Assembly: GCF_008000755.1 (NCBI RefSeq)
Contig: NZ_CP041690.1
Location: 434,001 to 498,000, forward strand
DNA length: 64,000 bases
Direction: 5' to 3'
Origin: Youhaiella tibetensis
Lineage (GTDB): Bacteria; Pseudomonadota; Alphaproteobacteria; Rhizobiales; Devosiaceae
Of this stretch, positions 1 through 9,053 are shown piece by piece. Under the pieces are notes generated by a model that saw only the letters and a list, made by a program, of their open reading frames with translations, had not been told where the DNA came from and searched no databases. The position numbers were made by a program, and so were the translations under genes. Within the stretch, counting starts at the first letter, position 1; each line of letters opens with the position of its first letter.

Positions 1-2
1 CG

Positions 3-305
3 GGGGGCGCGCTGAACGTGAGGGCGCCCGGCTCGGGATCCGATGACATCCTCGTCGGCGTCCGTCCCCACGACCTTATCGTTGGCGCGGAGAGCGGTGC
101 CTTGAGGCTTTCCGGACAGATCGCCGCCATCGAACCGCTTGGGCCCGAAACGCTAGTGCACGTGATGGTCGGGGACGCGGAAGTCACCGCGACCGCGCCG
201 GGCAAGCTGACGGCGCGGGTCGGCGATACCGTCGAGGTATCGGCCGGAGAGGGCAACCTCTATCTCTTCGATCGCCTCACCGAACTGGCGTTGGGACGAG
301 CCTGA
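3..305 (+). CDS. ABC transporter ATP-binding protein, C-terminal TOBE part (cut by window edge)
   Basis: The reading frame is open to the left edge, so only the last hundred residues of the protein are visible. They read like the TOBE domain that closes MalK/UgpC/PotA-type ATPases: an early GVRPHD motif, then short beta strands of the form SGQIAAIEPLGPETLVHV and the ending NLYLFDRLTEL. This domain usually binds or senses substrate or regulators and does not hydrolyse ATP; the nucleotide-binding half lies outside the window. A GTG at position 18 could be mistaken for a start but falls inside the domain. The gene ends seven bases before the stop of the convergent LysR gene. The ATPase could belong to a sugar importer. 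It is not contiguous with any permease seen here. Confidence 0.8.
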   Translation, partial: GGALNVRAPGSGSDDILVGVRPHDLIVGAESGALRLSGQIAAIEPLGPETLVHVMVGDAEVTATAPGKLTARVGDTVEVSAGEGNLYLFDRLTELALGRA

Positions 306-311
306 TCGCCC

Positions 312-1232
312 TCAATCGACCCAGGCCATGCTCGGTTCGACCGTGGCGCAATAGGCCTTGGCGCTGGCGCGCGACTGCTCGACGACGCTACGGATGAGGT
401 CGTTGTGGGTCGAGGACTGGTACGTCGCGATGATCGGCATCGGTGGGAAGCGCTTGGAAACGTTCAGCGCGTGGAGCAGGCCCATCTTGATCTCGCGGTG
501 GATGGTCACCGTGGGAATGGTGCCTACACCAAAGCCGTCGATCAGCAGGTTGATGATCGAGTAGAGCGAGTTCGAGCTCGTAAGCTTGGACGCGAGCACG
601 CGCTCGTCCTGGAAATAAGGTGCCACCATACGATAGGGCGGCGTGCCCTTGGGGAAGGTGATGATGGGAAGCTGGGAAAGCTCCTCCACGCTGTAGACCT
701 TGTCCGGATTGATGAGGCGCGGCGAGCCGGCCCAACTCATCTGGAAGACGCAGGAGACGAAGCTGCGAAAACCCTCGCCGATCGCCGGATCGAGCGCGAA
801 GATCATGTCATAGGCGCCGTCATGCATGCCCTGGACGAGGTTCTTCGTGCTCTCGACGGTGAGCTCGATCTTGAGATGCGGGAAGGCCGCATGGGTGGCT
901 TCCACGAAATGGGTGAGCCAGGTCGAGGAGATCGTGTCGATGGCGCCGACGCGGATGACTTCGAGGATGGGCATCGGGTCGTCGGCGAGTTCGTGCTTGA
1001 GGCTCTCGATCTGCCGGAGCACGACCTCGAAGGTCTTGAGCACCTTCTCGCCTTCTGGCGTCAAGCCGAACCCGGTATTGCCCCGCAAAATGAGCTTGCA
1101 TCCGAACTCCTGTTCGAGGGACGCGAGGCGTGCGGAGATGGCTGGTTGGGTCGTGTTGAGCTCGAGCGCCGTCCGGCCGAAGTGGCGGTGCCGGGCCAGC
1201 GCGACCAGTGTCATCATGTCGAGGATCCGCAT
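312..1232 (-). CDS. LysR-family transcriptional regulator
   Basis: This is a DNA-binding regulator of about 306 residues. Residues 3-62 form the winged helix-turn-helix (ALELNTTQPAISARLASLEQ is the recognition region), followed by a periplasmic-binding-like effector domain. I start at the ATG giving MRILDMM because AGAGG lies about seven bases upstream and LysR proteins normally begin here; an earlier in-frame ATG at 1283 would add a 17-residue tail unlike the family. It is the last gene of the minus-strand block, 58 bases after the aldehyde dehydrogenase, so it probably regulates the putrescine/GABA genes. The effector is unknown, though an amine or a pathway intermediate is the natural guess. 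Confidence 0.88.
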   Translation of the reverse strand: MRILDMMTLVALARHRHFGRTALELNTTQPAISARLASLEQEFGCKLILRGNTGFGLTPEGEKVLKTFEVVLRQIESLKHELADDPMPILEVIRVGAIDTISSTWLTHFVEATHAAFPHLKIELTVESTKNLVQGMHDGAYDMIFALDPAIGEGFRSFVSCVFQMSWAGSPRLINPDKVYSVEELSQLPIITFPKGTPPYRMVAPYFQDERVLASKLTSSNSLYSIINLLIDGFGVGTIPTVTIHREIKMGLLHALNVSKRFPPMPIIATYQSSTHNDLIRSVVEQSRASAKAYCATVEPSMAWVD

Positions 1233-1290
1233 GGCGGAACCTCTATCAGAAATTCTGGCGCGCTGCTGCACCTGTCGGCTCAAGCTCCCG

Positions 1291-2724
1291 TTATGAGGCG
1301 ATCATGATGTGTCGGGCCTGCGTGTAGTCGATCAGCGACTGCATGGAGAGGTCAGACCCGTACCCCGAATTCTTCATGCCACCATGGGGCATCTCGGTGG
1401 CAAAGACCCCGTGCGTGTTGACCCAGGTCACGCCATATTCGAGGGCTTCGGCCACCGACATGGCCTGACTCGCATTACGCGACCATACCGACGAGGCGAG
1501 CCCGTATTCGGAGTCGTTCGCCCAGTCGATTGCCGTTTCGAGCGTTTCAAACGGGGTGATGCTCACAACCGGGCCGAACACTTCTTTCTGGACGATCTCG
1601 GCCTCGATGGGCGCGGCGACCAGTGTCGGCGCGTAGTAGAACCCGTCCTGGTCCGGCGTCTTGCCGCCGGTCACCACATCGGCGCCTGCCGCGCGGGCGC
1701 GGTCGATGAAACCGGCAATGCGCTCGCGCTGGCGGGCCGTGATCACCGGACCGAACTCGACGTCATCGCGTGTCGGCAGACCGAAGGGGATCGTCTCGAT
1801 CATCTTGGCCAGCCGGTCGGTGACCTCTTGGGCGATGGTTCTGTCCACGAAGATGCGGCAGGCCGCGGTGCAGTCCTGGCCGGCGTTGTAGAAACTGGCT
1901 TCCCGCAGCGTCTCGACCAGCACGTCGATATCGGCATCGCCGCACACGATCACTGGCGCCTTGCCACCCAGCTCCAGATGCGTGCGTTTGATGCTCTCAC
2001 CCGCTGCAGCCTGCAGCACGGCCCGCCCGGTGCGAATGTCCCCGGTCAGGGAAATCATGCGCACGAGGGGATGGGAGATCAGCGGCTGGCCGACGTCCAG
2101 GCCATTGCCGAGCACGACATTGATCACGCCCGGGGGCAGGAATTCGCCTAGGATTTGCATGAGCAAAAGCAGGCTGAGCGGCGTGTTCTCGGACGGCTTG
2201 ATGACCACGGTATTGCCCGCGGCAATGGCCGGCGCCAGCTTCCAGGCAGACATCAGCAGCGGGTAGTTCCACGGCGCGATCGAGGCGACGACGCCGATCG
2301 GGTCACGCTTGAGCATGCTGATATGCCTGCTGGAGCGATAACCGTTCGCCACCGTCCCCGGCACATTGCGGACGGCGGTACCGAAAAAGCGGAATACATC
2401 CGCGACATTGGCGATCTCGAAACTCTGCGCATAGCGCAGCGGCTTGCCCGAATTGCGCGATTCCAGTGCTCCAAGCTCCTGGGCGCGCTCTTCGATCGCG
2501 TCGGCGATCCGCAGCAGAGCGCGGCTACGTTCCTTGGGCGTGGTGCGGCGCCAGGACTGGAAGGCGCCGTGCGCCGCCGTGACCGCAGCCTCGATCTGGT
2601 CGGGTGTGGCCGACGGCACGTCGGCGATCAGCGTGCCGTTGCCCGGATCGAAAGCCGGCTCGGTTGCACCTTGCCCGGCCACGAACTGGCCGTTGATGAA
2701 AAGGCGCGTTTCGACATGAGTCAT
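1291..2724 (-). CDS. patD: Gamma-aminobutyraldehyde dehydrogenase (PatD-like)
   Basis: This 477-residue NAD-dependent aldehyde dehydrogenase is expected to oxidise 4-aminobutyraldehyde (1-pyrroline) to GABA in the cytoplasm. The catalytic cysteine sits in [11 protein letters not shown] and the general-base glutamate in [11 protein letters not shown]. The ending, with WVNTH, EMPHGG and a closing [10 protein letters not shown], is very like E. coli PatD (YdcW), from which I recall long identical stretches such as [11 protein letters not shown]. It follows the genes of a polyamine-type ABC importer, as patD follows ydcSTUV in E. coli. Betaine-aldehyde dehydrogenase is the main alternative; the [11 protein letters not shown] and WVNTH blocks favour PatD. 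Confidence 0.85.
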   Translation of the reverse strand: MTHVETRLFINGQFVAGQGATEPAFDPGNGTLIADVPSATPDQIEAAVTAAHGAFQSWRRTTPKERSRALLRIADAIEERAQELGALESRNSGKPLRYAQSFEIANVADVFRFFGTAVRNVPGTVANGYRSSRHISMLKRDPIGVVASIAPWNYPLLMSAWKLAPAIAAGNTVVIKPSENTPLSLLLLMQILGEFLPPGVINVVLGNGLDVGQPLISHPLVRMISLTGDIRTGRAVLQAAAGESIKRTHLELGGKAPVIVCGDADIDVLVETLREASFYNAGQDCTAACRIFVDRTIAQEVTDRLAKMIETIPFGLPTRDDVEFGPVITARQRERIAGFIDRARAAGADVVTGGKTPDQDGFYYAPTLVAAPIEAEIVQKEVFGPVVSITPFETLETAIDWANDSEYGLASSVWSRNASQAMSVAEALEYGVTWVNTHGVFATEMPHGGMKNSGYGSDLSMQSLIDYTQARHIMIAS

Positions 2725-2765
2725 GGTTGGCTCCGATGAGCAAAGACTACGGGTAGTGTTTCGGT

Positions 2766-3815
2766 TCAGTCCTGGAGCACGCGAATGCGTTCTGCCGGAA
2801 TGGCCAGGCCGACAGCCCCGCCATCGTCAAGCATCACGTCATTTGCGGTCAGCGCCCGGATCGTGGTGCCAGCCAGCGAGAGCACATAGCGGTTACGCGC
2901 GCCCAGAAAGACCCGCGTCCGCAAGCCGGCCTTGAGCGCGCCTGCCTCGCTGGCGTCAACGAGCGAGATATCCTCCTGCCGCAACGCCAGGGTGACCTTT
3001 CCGCGCGCTTTTTCCTCCGCGGCCAAGGGGATTTGCTGGCCATCTGCCAGCCTGGCGAGCGGGCCGCCGGGACCGTCTGATATCTCGGCCGGCACCAGGT
3101 TGGCCGATCCGATGAAATTGCTGGCAAAGCCGGTCTCGGGTCGCGCGTAGATGTCGGCAGGCGCGCCTTCCTGTTCCACACGGCCGCCATTGAGCAGCAC
3201 GATGCGGTCCGAAAGGCTGAGCGCTTCCTCCTGGTCGTGGGTGACAAAAAGCGTCGTCAGCCCCAGGCGTTTGTGGATCTCGATGAGTTCGACCTGCATG
3301 TCTTCGCGCAGGCGCGCGTCCAGATTGGAGAGCGGCTCGTCCAGCAGCAGCACCTTTGGTCGCGAGACGATGGCGCGCGCCAACGCTACGCGCTGCTGCT
3401 GGCCACCCGAAAGCTGGCGCGGACGCCGGTCGGCCAGATGGCCGAGCTGGACGGTCTCGAGCGCCGCCTTGACCTTGGCGTCCTGCTCTTCGCGCGATCC
3501 GATGCGCCGCATGCGCAGCGGAAACCGCACGTTCTCGTAGACCGACAGGTGTGGCAGGAGCGCGTAGGACTGGAACATCATGGCGATGTCCCGCTTCTCG
3601 GGCGGCTCGGTCGTGACGCTGCGGCCGTCGATCTCGACCCCGCCGCTGGTGACGCTTTCCAGGCCCGCCACGATGCGCAGCAGCGTGGTCTTGCCGCACC
3701 CGGAAGCACCGAGCAGGCTCACGAACTCGCCCGAGGCGATCTCGAGCGAAATGCCATGCAGGACCTGCACGAAGGCGAAGGATTTCTTGATGTCGAGGAG
3801 GCGGACATTGGCCAT
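2766..3815 (-). CDS. Polyamine-type ABC importer, ATP-binding protein
   Basis: This is the 349-residue ATPase of a PotA/YdcT-type importer. Walker A is [12 protein letters not shown], the signature is LSGGQQQR, Walker B is [12 protein letters not shown] and the H-loop is FVTHDQEE. The last 110 residues form a TOBE domain. It is encoded between permease and patD genes with only three bases separating it from the upstream permease stop, so it is clearly part of the same transcript. It energises the two permeases at 3819-5436. The substrate is inferred from the operon: putrescine, GABA-aldehyde precursors or a related amine. Confidence 0.9.
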   Translation of the reverse strand: MANVRLLDIKKSFAFVQVLHGISLEIASGEFVSLLGASGCGKTTLLRIVAGLESVTSGGVEIDGRSVTTEPPEKRDIAMMFQSYALLPHLSVYENVRFPLRMRRIGSREEQDAKVKAALETVQLGHLADRRPRQLSGGQQQRVALARAIVSRPKVLLLDEPLSNLDARLREDMQVELIEIHKRLGLTTLFVTHDQEEALSLSDRIVLLNGGRVEQEGAPADIYARPETGFASNFIGSANLVPAEISDGPGGPLARLADGQQIPLAAEEKARGKVTLALRQEDISLVDASEAGALKAGLRTRVFLGARNRYVLSLAGTTIRALTANDVMLDDGGAVGLAIPAERIRVLQD

Positions 3816-3818
3816 GGG

Positions 3819-4622
3819 TCAAGTACTCGCAAATCGGCTGAGGCCAAGCATCCGGTCGATGATGACGATAAGCACGATAGTCAGGGCAATCATGATGGAA
3901 GACACGGCCGCCACCGACGGGTCGGGGCTGAATTCGAGCTGGCCGTAGATCTGGACGGGCAGGGTGGTGAGCCCCGGCTTGCGCAGGAACAGCGACAGCA
4001 CTGCCTCGTCGAAAGAAATGTTGAACGCGAAGAAGGCGCCGGCGGCGAGCCCCGGCACGCATTGGGGCACCACCACGAAGAGCAATCTCTGTAGCCGCCC
4101 CGCGCCCATGGTGCGTGCAGCCTCTTCGAGGAAAGGATCCGATTCCGCCAACACCGCCAGGGTCGTGCGTACCACATAGGGCAGCGCGATCACGGTATGG
4201 CCGATCCAGAGCGTGATGGGGGAAACCGGGCCGAAGGCCGCGCTCCAGAACATCAGCATGCCGATGGCATAGATGATCGTGGGCAGGACCAGTGGGGAAA
4301 GGAAGAAGGTCGCCAGCACGTCCGAGAACGGCAATTGGCGGCGGTGGAGGGCAATGGCTGCCGCCCCGCCGATGACGGTAGCGCTCAGGGTCACCAGCAA
4401 GGCGATCTGAAGGCTGGTCGCCGCTGCCGAGAGATACTCGGGCGAGGCCAGCACCTTCTCGTACCACTTGAACGAGAACCCTTGCGGCGGAAAGGCGATG
4501 AACTGGTTTTCTGAAACCGAGACGCCCACGACCACGACCAGCGGTGCCAGCAGGATCAGCCCAGTCAGGATCACGAAGACGACGGCAAGGATGCGCAGAG
4601 GCGTGGGGACGGCTCTAACCAT
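3819..4622 (-). CDS. ABC importer permease, PotC/YdcV type
   Basis: This is a 267-residue inner-membrane permease with about six transmembrane segments, the first at residues 9-32. The cytoplasmic EAA loop that docks the ATPase is visible as EEAARTMGAGRLQRLLFVVV. Its start overlaps the end of the preceding permease gene by eight bases, indicating translational coupling. With its partner at 4615-5436 it forms the channel of the polyamine-type importer. Confidence 0.9.
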   Translation of the reverse strand: MVRAVPTPLRILAVVFVILTGLILLAPLVVVVGVSVSENQFIAFPPQGFSFKWYEKVLASPEYLSAAATSLQIALLVTLSATVIGGAAAIALHRRQLPFSDVLATFFLSPLVLPTIIYAIGMLMFWSAAFGPVSPITLWIGHTVIALPYVVRTTLAVLAESDPFLEEAARTMGAGRLQRLLFVVVPQCVPGLAAGAFFAFNISFDEAVLSLFLRKPGLTTLPVQIYGQLEFSPDPSVAAVSSIMIALTIVLIVIIDRMLGLSRFAST

Positions 4623-5436
4623 GGCTGCGCCCCGTCATTTTCACATAGGGAGCCAGGACTAGGAGAATTCCGACGAAGAGGATCACGGCCTGCGCCGCGG
4701 CAAAGGGCCAGTCGAGCACTTGGGTAACGGACTTGTAGATCGAGGCTGCCAGCACCTGGATGCGCGTCCCGCCCAGAAGGTTGGGGGTAACGAACGAGCT
4801 GGCCGACAGCGTGAAGCAAAGCAGGGACCCGGCGACGAGACCGGGAAGCGAAAGCGGAAGCACCACGGTGCGCACCGTCTGCAAAAAGCTGCAGCCCATG
4901 GTCCGGGCGGCTTCCTCAAGCCGGCGGTCGATGCGCGTGATCACGCCCAGAATCGAGAGCGTCATGAAGGGCAGCAGCACCTGCACCATGCCGATCACGA
5001 TGGCGGTCTCCGTCTGCATGAGCGCAAAGTTGCGGTTCACCAGGCCAAGGTCACGCAGGATGTCGGGGATGAGCCCGCCGCGGCTGAGAATGACCATCCA
5101 GCCGAAGGTGCGCACCACCACGCTCGTCATCAGCGGAAGGATCACCATGACAATGAGCCAGAGCCGCGTACGCGCGCCGATGCGCGCCATGATGTAGGCC
5201 AGCGGAAATCCGATGGCGGCGCAGATGATGGTGATGACCAGCGACAGCCGCACCGTGCGCCAGAGGACGCCCAGGTAGAAGGGGTCGGAGAGGAAGCGGA
5301 TGAAATGTTCGAGGGTCGGCCCGTTCTCGCCTTCGACCGAGAGCACGAGCATCTGGCCGATGGGCAGGAAGAACGCCAGGGCCAGCAGGAGAAGTCCCGG
5401 GAGGGCCAGAATGAGGTTTTCCGTGCGATCCGTCAT
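4615..5436 (-). CDS. ABC importer permease, PotB/YdcU type
   Basis: This is a 273-residue inner-membrane permease. It begins with a short cytoplasmic tail and a membrane span (LILALPGLLLLALAFFLPIG), continues with the large first periplasmic loop usual for PotB-like proteins, and carries the EAA loop EEAARTMGCSFLQTVRTVVL. It is the first permease after the binding-protein gene, separated from it by a strong stem-loop, and overlaps the next permease gene. Confidence 0.9.
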   Translation of the reverse strand: MTDRTENLILALPGLLLLALAFFLPIGQMLVLSVEGENGPTLEHFIRFLSDPFYLGVLWRTVRLSLVITIICAAIGFPLAYIMARIGARTRLWLIVMVILPLMTSVVVRTFGWMVILSRGGLIPDILRDLGLVNRNFALMQTETAIVIGMVQVLLPFMTLSILGVITRIDRRLEEAARTMGCSFLQTVRTVVLPLSLPGLVAGSLLCFTLSASSFVTPNLLGGTRIQVLAASIYKSVTQVLDWPFAAAQAVILFVGILLVLAPYVKMTGRSHG

Positions 5437-5459
5437 CGGAACTCCATACTAAGACTTGA

Positions 5460-5488
5460 GACGGGCGGGAATGGGGGTCCCGCCCGTC
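5460..5488 (-). terminator. Intercistronic stem-loop after the binding-protein gene
   Basis: A perfect 11-base inverted repeat (GACGGGCGGGA / TCCCGCCCGTC, 7-base loop) lies between the binding-protein stop and the first permease start. It has no U-tract, so it is better read as an mRNA-stabilising or attenuating hairpin that raises binding-protein yield over permeases than as a full terminator. Confidence 0.6.
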
Positions 5489-5497
5489 CAGCGTTGC

Positions 5498-6532
5498 TTA
5501 CTGAGCGATAGCCTTGTTCCAGGCCTCGACCCAGGCCTTGCGATTGGCCTCGATAGTCGCAGGGTCGAAACGGATGAGGCCGGCGACGCCTTCGGCGCCA
5601 TAGGCCACGTCAGCGGCTACCTCCGGGGAGAGTTCCACTTTCGAATTGGTCGGGGAGTAGCGCAACGCCTCCGCAAAGCACGTCTGTGCTTCCTTGGAGA
5701 TGGTCATGTCGATGAACTTGAGCGCCAGGTCCTGGTTGGGACGGTTGGCGACGAGGTTCGCCGTGATGTAGCTGGCCGGGGTGCCTTCGGCGCCCTGGAC
5801 AAACTTGGCCGGCAGCCCGGCCTTGCGCAGGGTGTAGGCGTAGTCAGAGGCATAGGGCGCGACCCATGCGTCGTTCTGCGCGAATTCCTGCTGGATTTCG
5901 GGCGAGGTCGAAACCACGATGGCGCCGCCCTTGAGAAGCTTGGTCACCGCATCCAGGCCCGGCTGGATATTCGTCAGGTCGCCGCCTTCGGCCTTGTTGA
6001 GCATGAGGAAGCTCAGCATGCCGTAGCCGTTCGAGATGTCGGTCAGCACCAGGTGCTCGCCGAAAGCTGGATCGAGCAGGTCCGTCCACTTGGACGGCGC
6101 GGTCGGGGCCTTTTCCGAGTTGTAGACGAGGCCGATGGCCGCGATCGAGTAGGCCGGGCCCTCGCCCTTTTCGAGGCCCGCCTTGGCGAAGTCGTAGAGG
6201 TCGCCGGCATTGGTGAGCTTTGCCGGATCGATCGGCGAGAGCAGGCCTTCAGCCGCCCCGACGATTTCCTGGCCGCCCGAGAAATGGATCACGTCGAACT
6301 GCGGCGCATCCTTCTGGGCGCGGAGCTGGGCGAAGGCGTCAGCCGAATAGGCGGTGACGACGTTGACCTTGGCGCCGGTGGCCTCCTCGAACGGAGTGAT
6401 AACGCACTTGCGGTGCGCTTCTTCATAGGCGCCGCCGAAAGAATTGATGGTGAGCGTGTTCTCCTGAGCAAACGCCGTGCTCGAGAGCAGGGCGGACAGG
6501 CCGAGCAGCGCGATACCGAATTGTGCCTTCAT
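5498..6532 (-). CDS. Periplasmic substrate-binding protein of polyamine-type ABC importer
   Basis: This 344-residue binding protein has a clear Sec signal peptide, with cleavage expected after ALLSSTAFA. The mature protein opens with a beta strand (TLTINSFGGAYEEA) typical of the PotD/YdcS/iron-binding cluster D group. It captures the substrate in the periplasm and delivers it to the permeases encoded downstream. Family members bind spermidine, putrescine, GABA or other amines; I cannot assign the ligand by eye. The gene is preceded by the DUF3830 gene and a large hairpin. Confidence 0.88.
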   Translation of the reverse strand: MKAQFGIALLGLSALLSSTAFAQENTLTINSFGGAYEEAHRKCVITPFEEATGAKVNVVTAYSADAFAQLRAQKDAPQFDVIHFSGGQEIVGAAEGLLSPIDPAKLTNAGDLYDFAKAGLEKGEGPAYSIAAIGLVYNSEKAPTAPSKWTDLLDPAFGEHLVLTDISNGYGMLSFLMLNKAEGGDLTNIQPGLDAVTKLLKGGAIVVSTSPEIQQEFAQNDAWVAPYASDYAYTLRKAGLPAKFVQGAEGTPASYITANLVANRPNQDLALKFIDMTISKEAQTCFAEALRYSPTNSKVELSPEVAADVAYGAEGVAGLIRFDPATIEANRKAWVEAWNKAIAQ

Positions 6533-6557
6533 GGGGTTCCCTTCCTTTGAAGTTGAA

Positions 6558-6589
6558 GCGCCCCGGCCGTATGGTGCCGGCCGGGGCGC
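6558..6589 (-). terminator. Strong GC hairpin between DUF3830 and binding-protein genes
   Basis: A 12-base perfect stem, beginning GCGCCCCGGCCG on the plus strand, with an 8-base loop lies immediately 3' of the DUF3830 stop. It has no U-run, so it could be a partial terminator or a processing and stability element separating the two parts of the operon. Confidence 0.55.
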
Positions 6590-6595
6590 AGTTTG

Positions 6596-7072
6596 TCAGG
6601 CCAGGCGGCCGAACTCGACGATCTTTGCGCCTTCAATGCGGATCTTGCGGCATTGTTCGGCTACAGCGTCGAGCCCTTCGGTCATGCGGCCGAAATAGGT
6701 GCACGGAATCCAGCCCGTCGGGCCGAAAGTGCGGCCGCCATGGGCGTAGAACATGCCGACTTCCCAGAACTCGGTGGGGTCGATCTTGAAGAAGTTCTTC
6801 GGCTGGTAGTACCAGAGCAGCTCGCCGGCCTCGGGAATGATCGTCTGGTTCTCGGGCGGCAGCTTGGTCGGGTCGAAATTGCGGTTCTCTTCGGGGATGC
6901 CCATCATGATTTCCGGGCCCGAGAAGATGGCGTGGGTGGTCTGCCAGCGGATCGGCTTTTCGAGCGCGCCCCAGATCGCCTTGCAGGTTTCCGGCGCATT
7001 GTCCCAATAAAGTGAGATGATGCCCTGGACATTGGCATCGACGAATTTGAGGTAAAGCTTCTTGTCGGTCAT
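6596..7072 (-). CDS. DUF3830 family protein
   Basis: This is a protein of 158 residues with no signal peptide. I recognise the DUF3830 family (cyclophilin-like fold) from the opening and blocks such as APETCKAIWGALEKPI, HAIFSGPEIMM, FYAHGGRTFGPTGW and the ending EGAKIVEFGR. The ATG giving MTDKKLYLKF is chosen because family members start there; an ATG 60 bases upstream would add an unrelated tail. Its biochemical role is not established. The gene sits first in the importer operon, downstream of a PuuD-like hydrolase gene, which suggests a role in amine or gamma-glutamyl-compound metabolism. That is inference from context only. Confidence 0.8.
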   Translation of the reverse strand: MTDKKLYLKFVDANVQGIISLYWDNAPETCKAIWGALEKPIRWQTTHAIFSGPEIMMGIPEENRNFDPTKLPPENQTIIPEAGELLWYYQPKNFFKIDPTEFWEVGMFYAHGGRTFGPTGWIPCTYFGRMTEGLDAVAEQCRKIRIEGAKIVEFGRLA

Positions 7073-7150
7073 GGTGCCCACGAGTTGAGTTAGCAAGGGC
7101 AATCCAAAATGAGTTTGGGCGGGCCTGTCCAATTCCGATTCAAAATCACT

Positions 7151-7171
7151 CCGATAAAAGCTTTTTATCGG
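7151..7171 (-). promoter_or_regulatory. AT-rich inverted repeat upstream of the DUF3830-importer operon
   Basis: The perfect arms CCGATAAAA and TTTTATCGG are separated by GCT, about 80 bases upstream of the DUF3830 start. The arms contain the T-N11-A arrangement of LysR operators. Two LysR genes flank this block, so one of them could bind here. The site is seen in the sequence; the binder is inferred. Confidence 0.5.
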
Positions 7172-7208
7172 GTCCGCAGCGAAATCGCGAATGGCGCGTT
7201 CCGGGGCG

Positions 7209-7946
7209 TCAGCGCGGACTGACCGAACCTACCCGCTTCCAGAACGCCAGGTCATGCGGACGGTTGTCCGGGCGCCATTCGGGGTGCCATTGCACCGCCA
7301 GGATCGGGGAGGCCCCGGGGAGGCTCGAAACCGCCTCGATCACCCCATCCTCGGCACGTGCATTGACCATGAGCCCGGGAGCGAGCTTGCCGATCATCTG
7401 GTAGTGGACGCTGTTCACGCTGGCGTGGGTCACGCTGGTGAGCGCGGCCAGAGGAGAGCCTGCGACGAGATCCACCTCATGAGCGAACCCGAACATCTCA
7501 TCTAGGCTCACGCCGTCGGCGGCGTGGTGGGGTTGGGTCGTAGCAGCATCGTCGCGTTGATCGATCAGGGTGCCGCCAAGGGCCACGTTGATTTCCTGCA
7601 GGCCGCGACAAACGCCGAACACCGGTTTGCCGGCGGCCATCGCGGCGTGGATCAGCGCGTGAGACATCGCGTCGCGATTCGTGTCGAACGGCATGCGCCC
7701 TTCGCTCGCTCCATACCGGGAGGGCTCGATGTTGGAATTGGACCCCGTGAGCAGTATGGCATCGAGCCGCGAAACGATGGCGCCCGCGTCCGAGGCATCG
7801 TTGATACTGGGGCAGATCAGCGGTATCGCCCCGGCGAAATTCTGCACTGCCTCGACATAGCGCGCCTTGACGATGTGGGCAGGCTCGCCCTCCACGGTGC
7901 GGTTGCAGCCGATGATGCCGATGACTGGTTTGGGATGGGTAGACAT
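7209..7946 (-). CDS. Gamma-glutamyl-gamma-aminobutyrate hydrolase family protein (PuuD-like)
   Basis: This is a 245-residue class I glutamine amidotransferase-like hydrolase. The nucleophile is Cys113 in FGVCRGLQEIN; the His-Glu pair is in AVQWHPEWRPD. PuuD cleaves gamma-glutamyl-GABA to glutamate and GABA in the cytoplasm. No PuuA ligase, PuuB oxidase or PuuC is encoded nearby, so the true substrate may be another gamma-glutamyl compound. The gene is on the minus strand upstream of the DUF3830 gene and divergent from the LysR gene at 8108. No good ribosome binding site precedes the ATG at 7946, but the N-terminus (PVIGIIGCNR) fits the family. Confidence 0.85.
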   Translation of the reverse strand: MSTHPKPVIGIIGCNRTVEGEPAHIVKARYVEAVQNFAGAIPLICPSINDASDAGAIVSRLDAILLTGSNSNIEPSRYGASEGRMPFDTNRDAMSHALIHAAMAAGKPVFGVCRGLQEINVALGGTLIDQRDDAATTQPHHAADGVSLDEMFGFAHEVDLVAGSPLAALTSVTHASVNSVHYQMIGKLAPGLMVNARAEDGVIEAVSSLPGASPILAVQWHPEWRPDNRPHDLAFWKRVGSVSPR

Positions 7947-8107
7947 GTGTTTTTGTTAGGCCGAAAAGCGATCCCCTAAGTCTCGGCATCGCGTCCTTCC
8001 CGGTCAAGACGCACAATCAGCAAAGCCCTTCTAGACAGGCGCGTCGGCAGGAGCGGATACTGCGCGCACGCGTACGAGCGTACGTGAAGACCGCCTCCGG
8101 AGTAACG

Positions 8108-9007
8108 ATGTCCCGCAGCCTGCCGCCCCTTGTCGCGCTCCGCGCCTTCGAGGCCGTGGGCCGGCTTGGCAGCGTCGGCGCTGCCGCCGACGAACTGTGC
8201 GTGAGCCACTCGGTGGTGTCCCGGCATGTGGCTAATCTCGAGGCGCGCCTGGGCGTCGATCTCATCGAACCGCGCGGGCGCAGTGTCGCCCTGACGGAAG
8301 CCGGCCGGACCTATCTTGGGCGCGTTACCCGCGCCTTCGACGCGATCGCGCGGGCAACCCAGGAACTCAAGCCCTCTCGCGTTCGGCGGCTCGATATCCG
8401 CTGCATCCCGGGGCTGGCCAATCGTGGCCTCCTCAGGCATCTCGGGGCACTCGAAGAGCGCGTGCCAGACACCGAGATCATGCTTCAGCCGACCCTGGCC
8501 CACCCTGATCTGCTGGCCGGCGAGGCCGATGCCGAGATCGTCTATGGCGAGGATCTGGTGCTGGGGGAGGGCCTCGCCGCCCAACTGGTGATGCGCCCGC
8601 GGGTGTTTCCCGTCGCCAGCCCAGCCTTCCTCGATCGCTTTGGCGGCAACCCTGGGATCGAAGATCTCGAACGGCTTCCTCTCATTCACGAGGAGTCGAC
8701 CGATCAGTGGGAACGCTGGCTAGACGCTGCCGGCGTTCCGCCTGGAGCGGCGCTAAAAGGCATGCGGCTCTGGCATGCCCACCTGGCAATCGAGGCGGCG
8801 CGCCTGGGGCAGGGCGTCGCCCTCGCGAACGAAGCCCTGGCCGCGGACGACCTTGCCAGCCGCACCCTGGTGGAGATCGGCCGAACCAATCTGCGCCTCG
8901 GGGGCTATTACCTCGTCGCATCGGCCAAACGCTGGGAGGATGCCGATATCCGCGCCATCCGGGAATGGCTGCTCGATCTCTATAGGGATGTCTCGATCAG
9001 TGCTTAA
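8108..9007 (+). CDS. LysR-family transcriptional regulator (GcvA-like)
   Basis: This is a regulator of about 299 residues. The helix-turn-helix is at residues 6-65 (LRAFEAVGRLGSVGAAADEL, then SVVSRHVANLE), followed by the effector-binding domain. The ATG at 8108 is preferred over a GTG at 8084 because GGAG lies five bases before it and the family begins MSR.LPPL. The layout is divergent from the PuuD-like gene and upstream of gabT-gabD, which makes it a candidate regulator of either unit. Confidence 0.88.
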   Translation: MSRSLPPLVALRAFEAVGRLGSVGAAADELCVSHSVVSRHVANLEARLGVDLIEPRGRSVALTEAGRTYLGRVTRAFDAIARATQELKPSRVRRLDIRCIPGLANRGLLRHLGALEERVPDTEIMLQPTLAHPDLLAGEADAEIVYGEDLVLGEGLAAQLVMRPRVFPVASPAFLDRFGGNPGIEDLERLPLIHEESTDQWERWLDAAGVPPGAALKGMRLWHAHLAIEAARLGQGVALANEALAADDLASRTLVEIGRTNLRLGGYYLVASAKRWEDADIRAIREWLLDLYRDVSISA

Positions 9008-9010
9008 AAG

Positions 9011-9026
9011 GCACCAATGAGGTGCA
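9011..9026 (+). promoter_or_regulatory. Candidate NtrC-binding site
   Basis: GCACC-AATGA-GGTGC is a perfect inverted repeat with the arm and 5-base spacer layout of NtrC enhancer sites (GCACC-N5-GGTGC), followed by A as in the extended consensus. It lies about 60 bases before the predicted sigma-54 start and 80 bases before gabT. Control by nitrogen status would suit GABA use as a nitrogen source. Confidence 0.5.
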
Positions 9027-9053
9027 AACAAAGCGATGGTGGTGAAGCAGCTA

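Noticed and set aside
8069-8086. Repeated CGTACG in the divergent region before the LysR gene
   Set aside because: The hexamer is self-complementary and the two copies are too short and too GC-biased to call an operator with confidence.
9038-9051. An earlier GG-N10-GC match before gabT
   Set aside because: Only the four core bases fit; the flanking -24 and -12 bases do not, and the match at 9054 is better.
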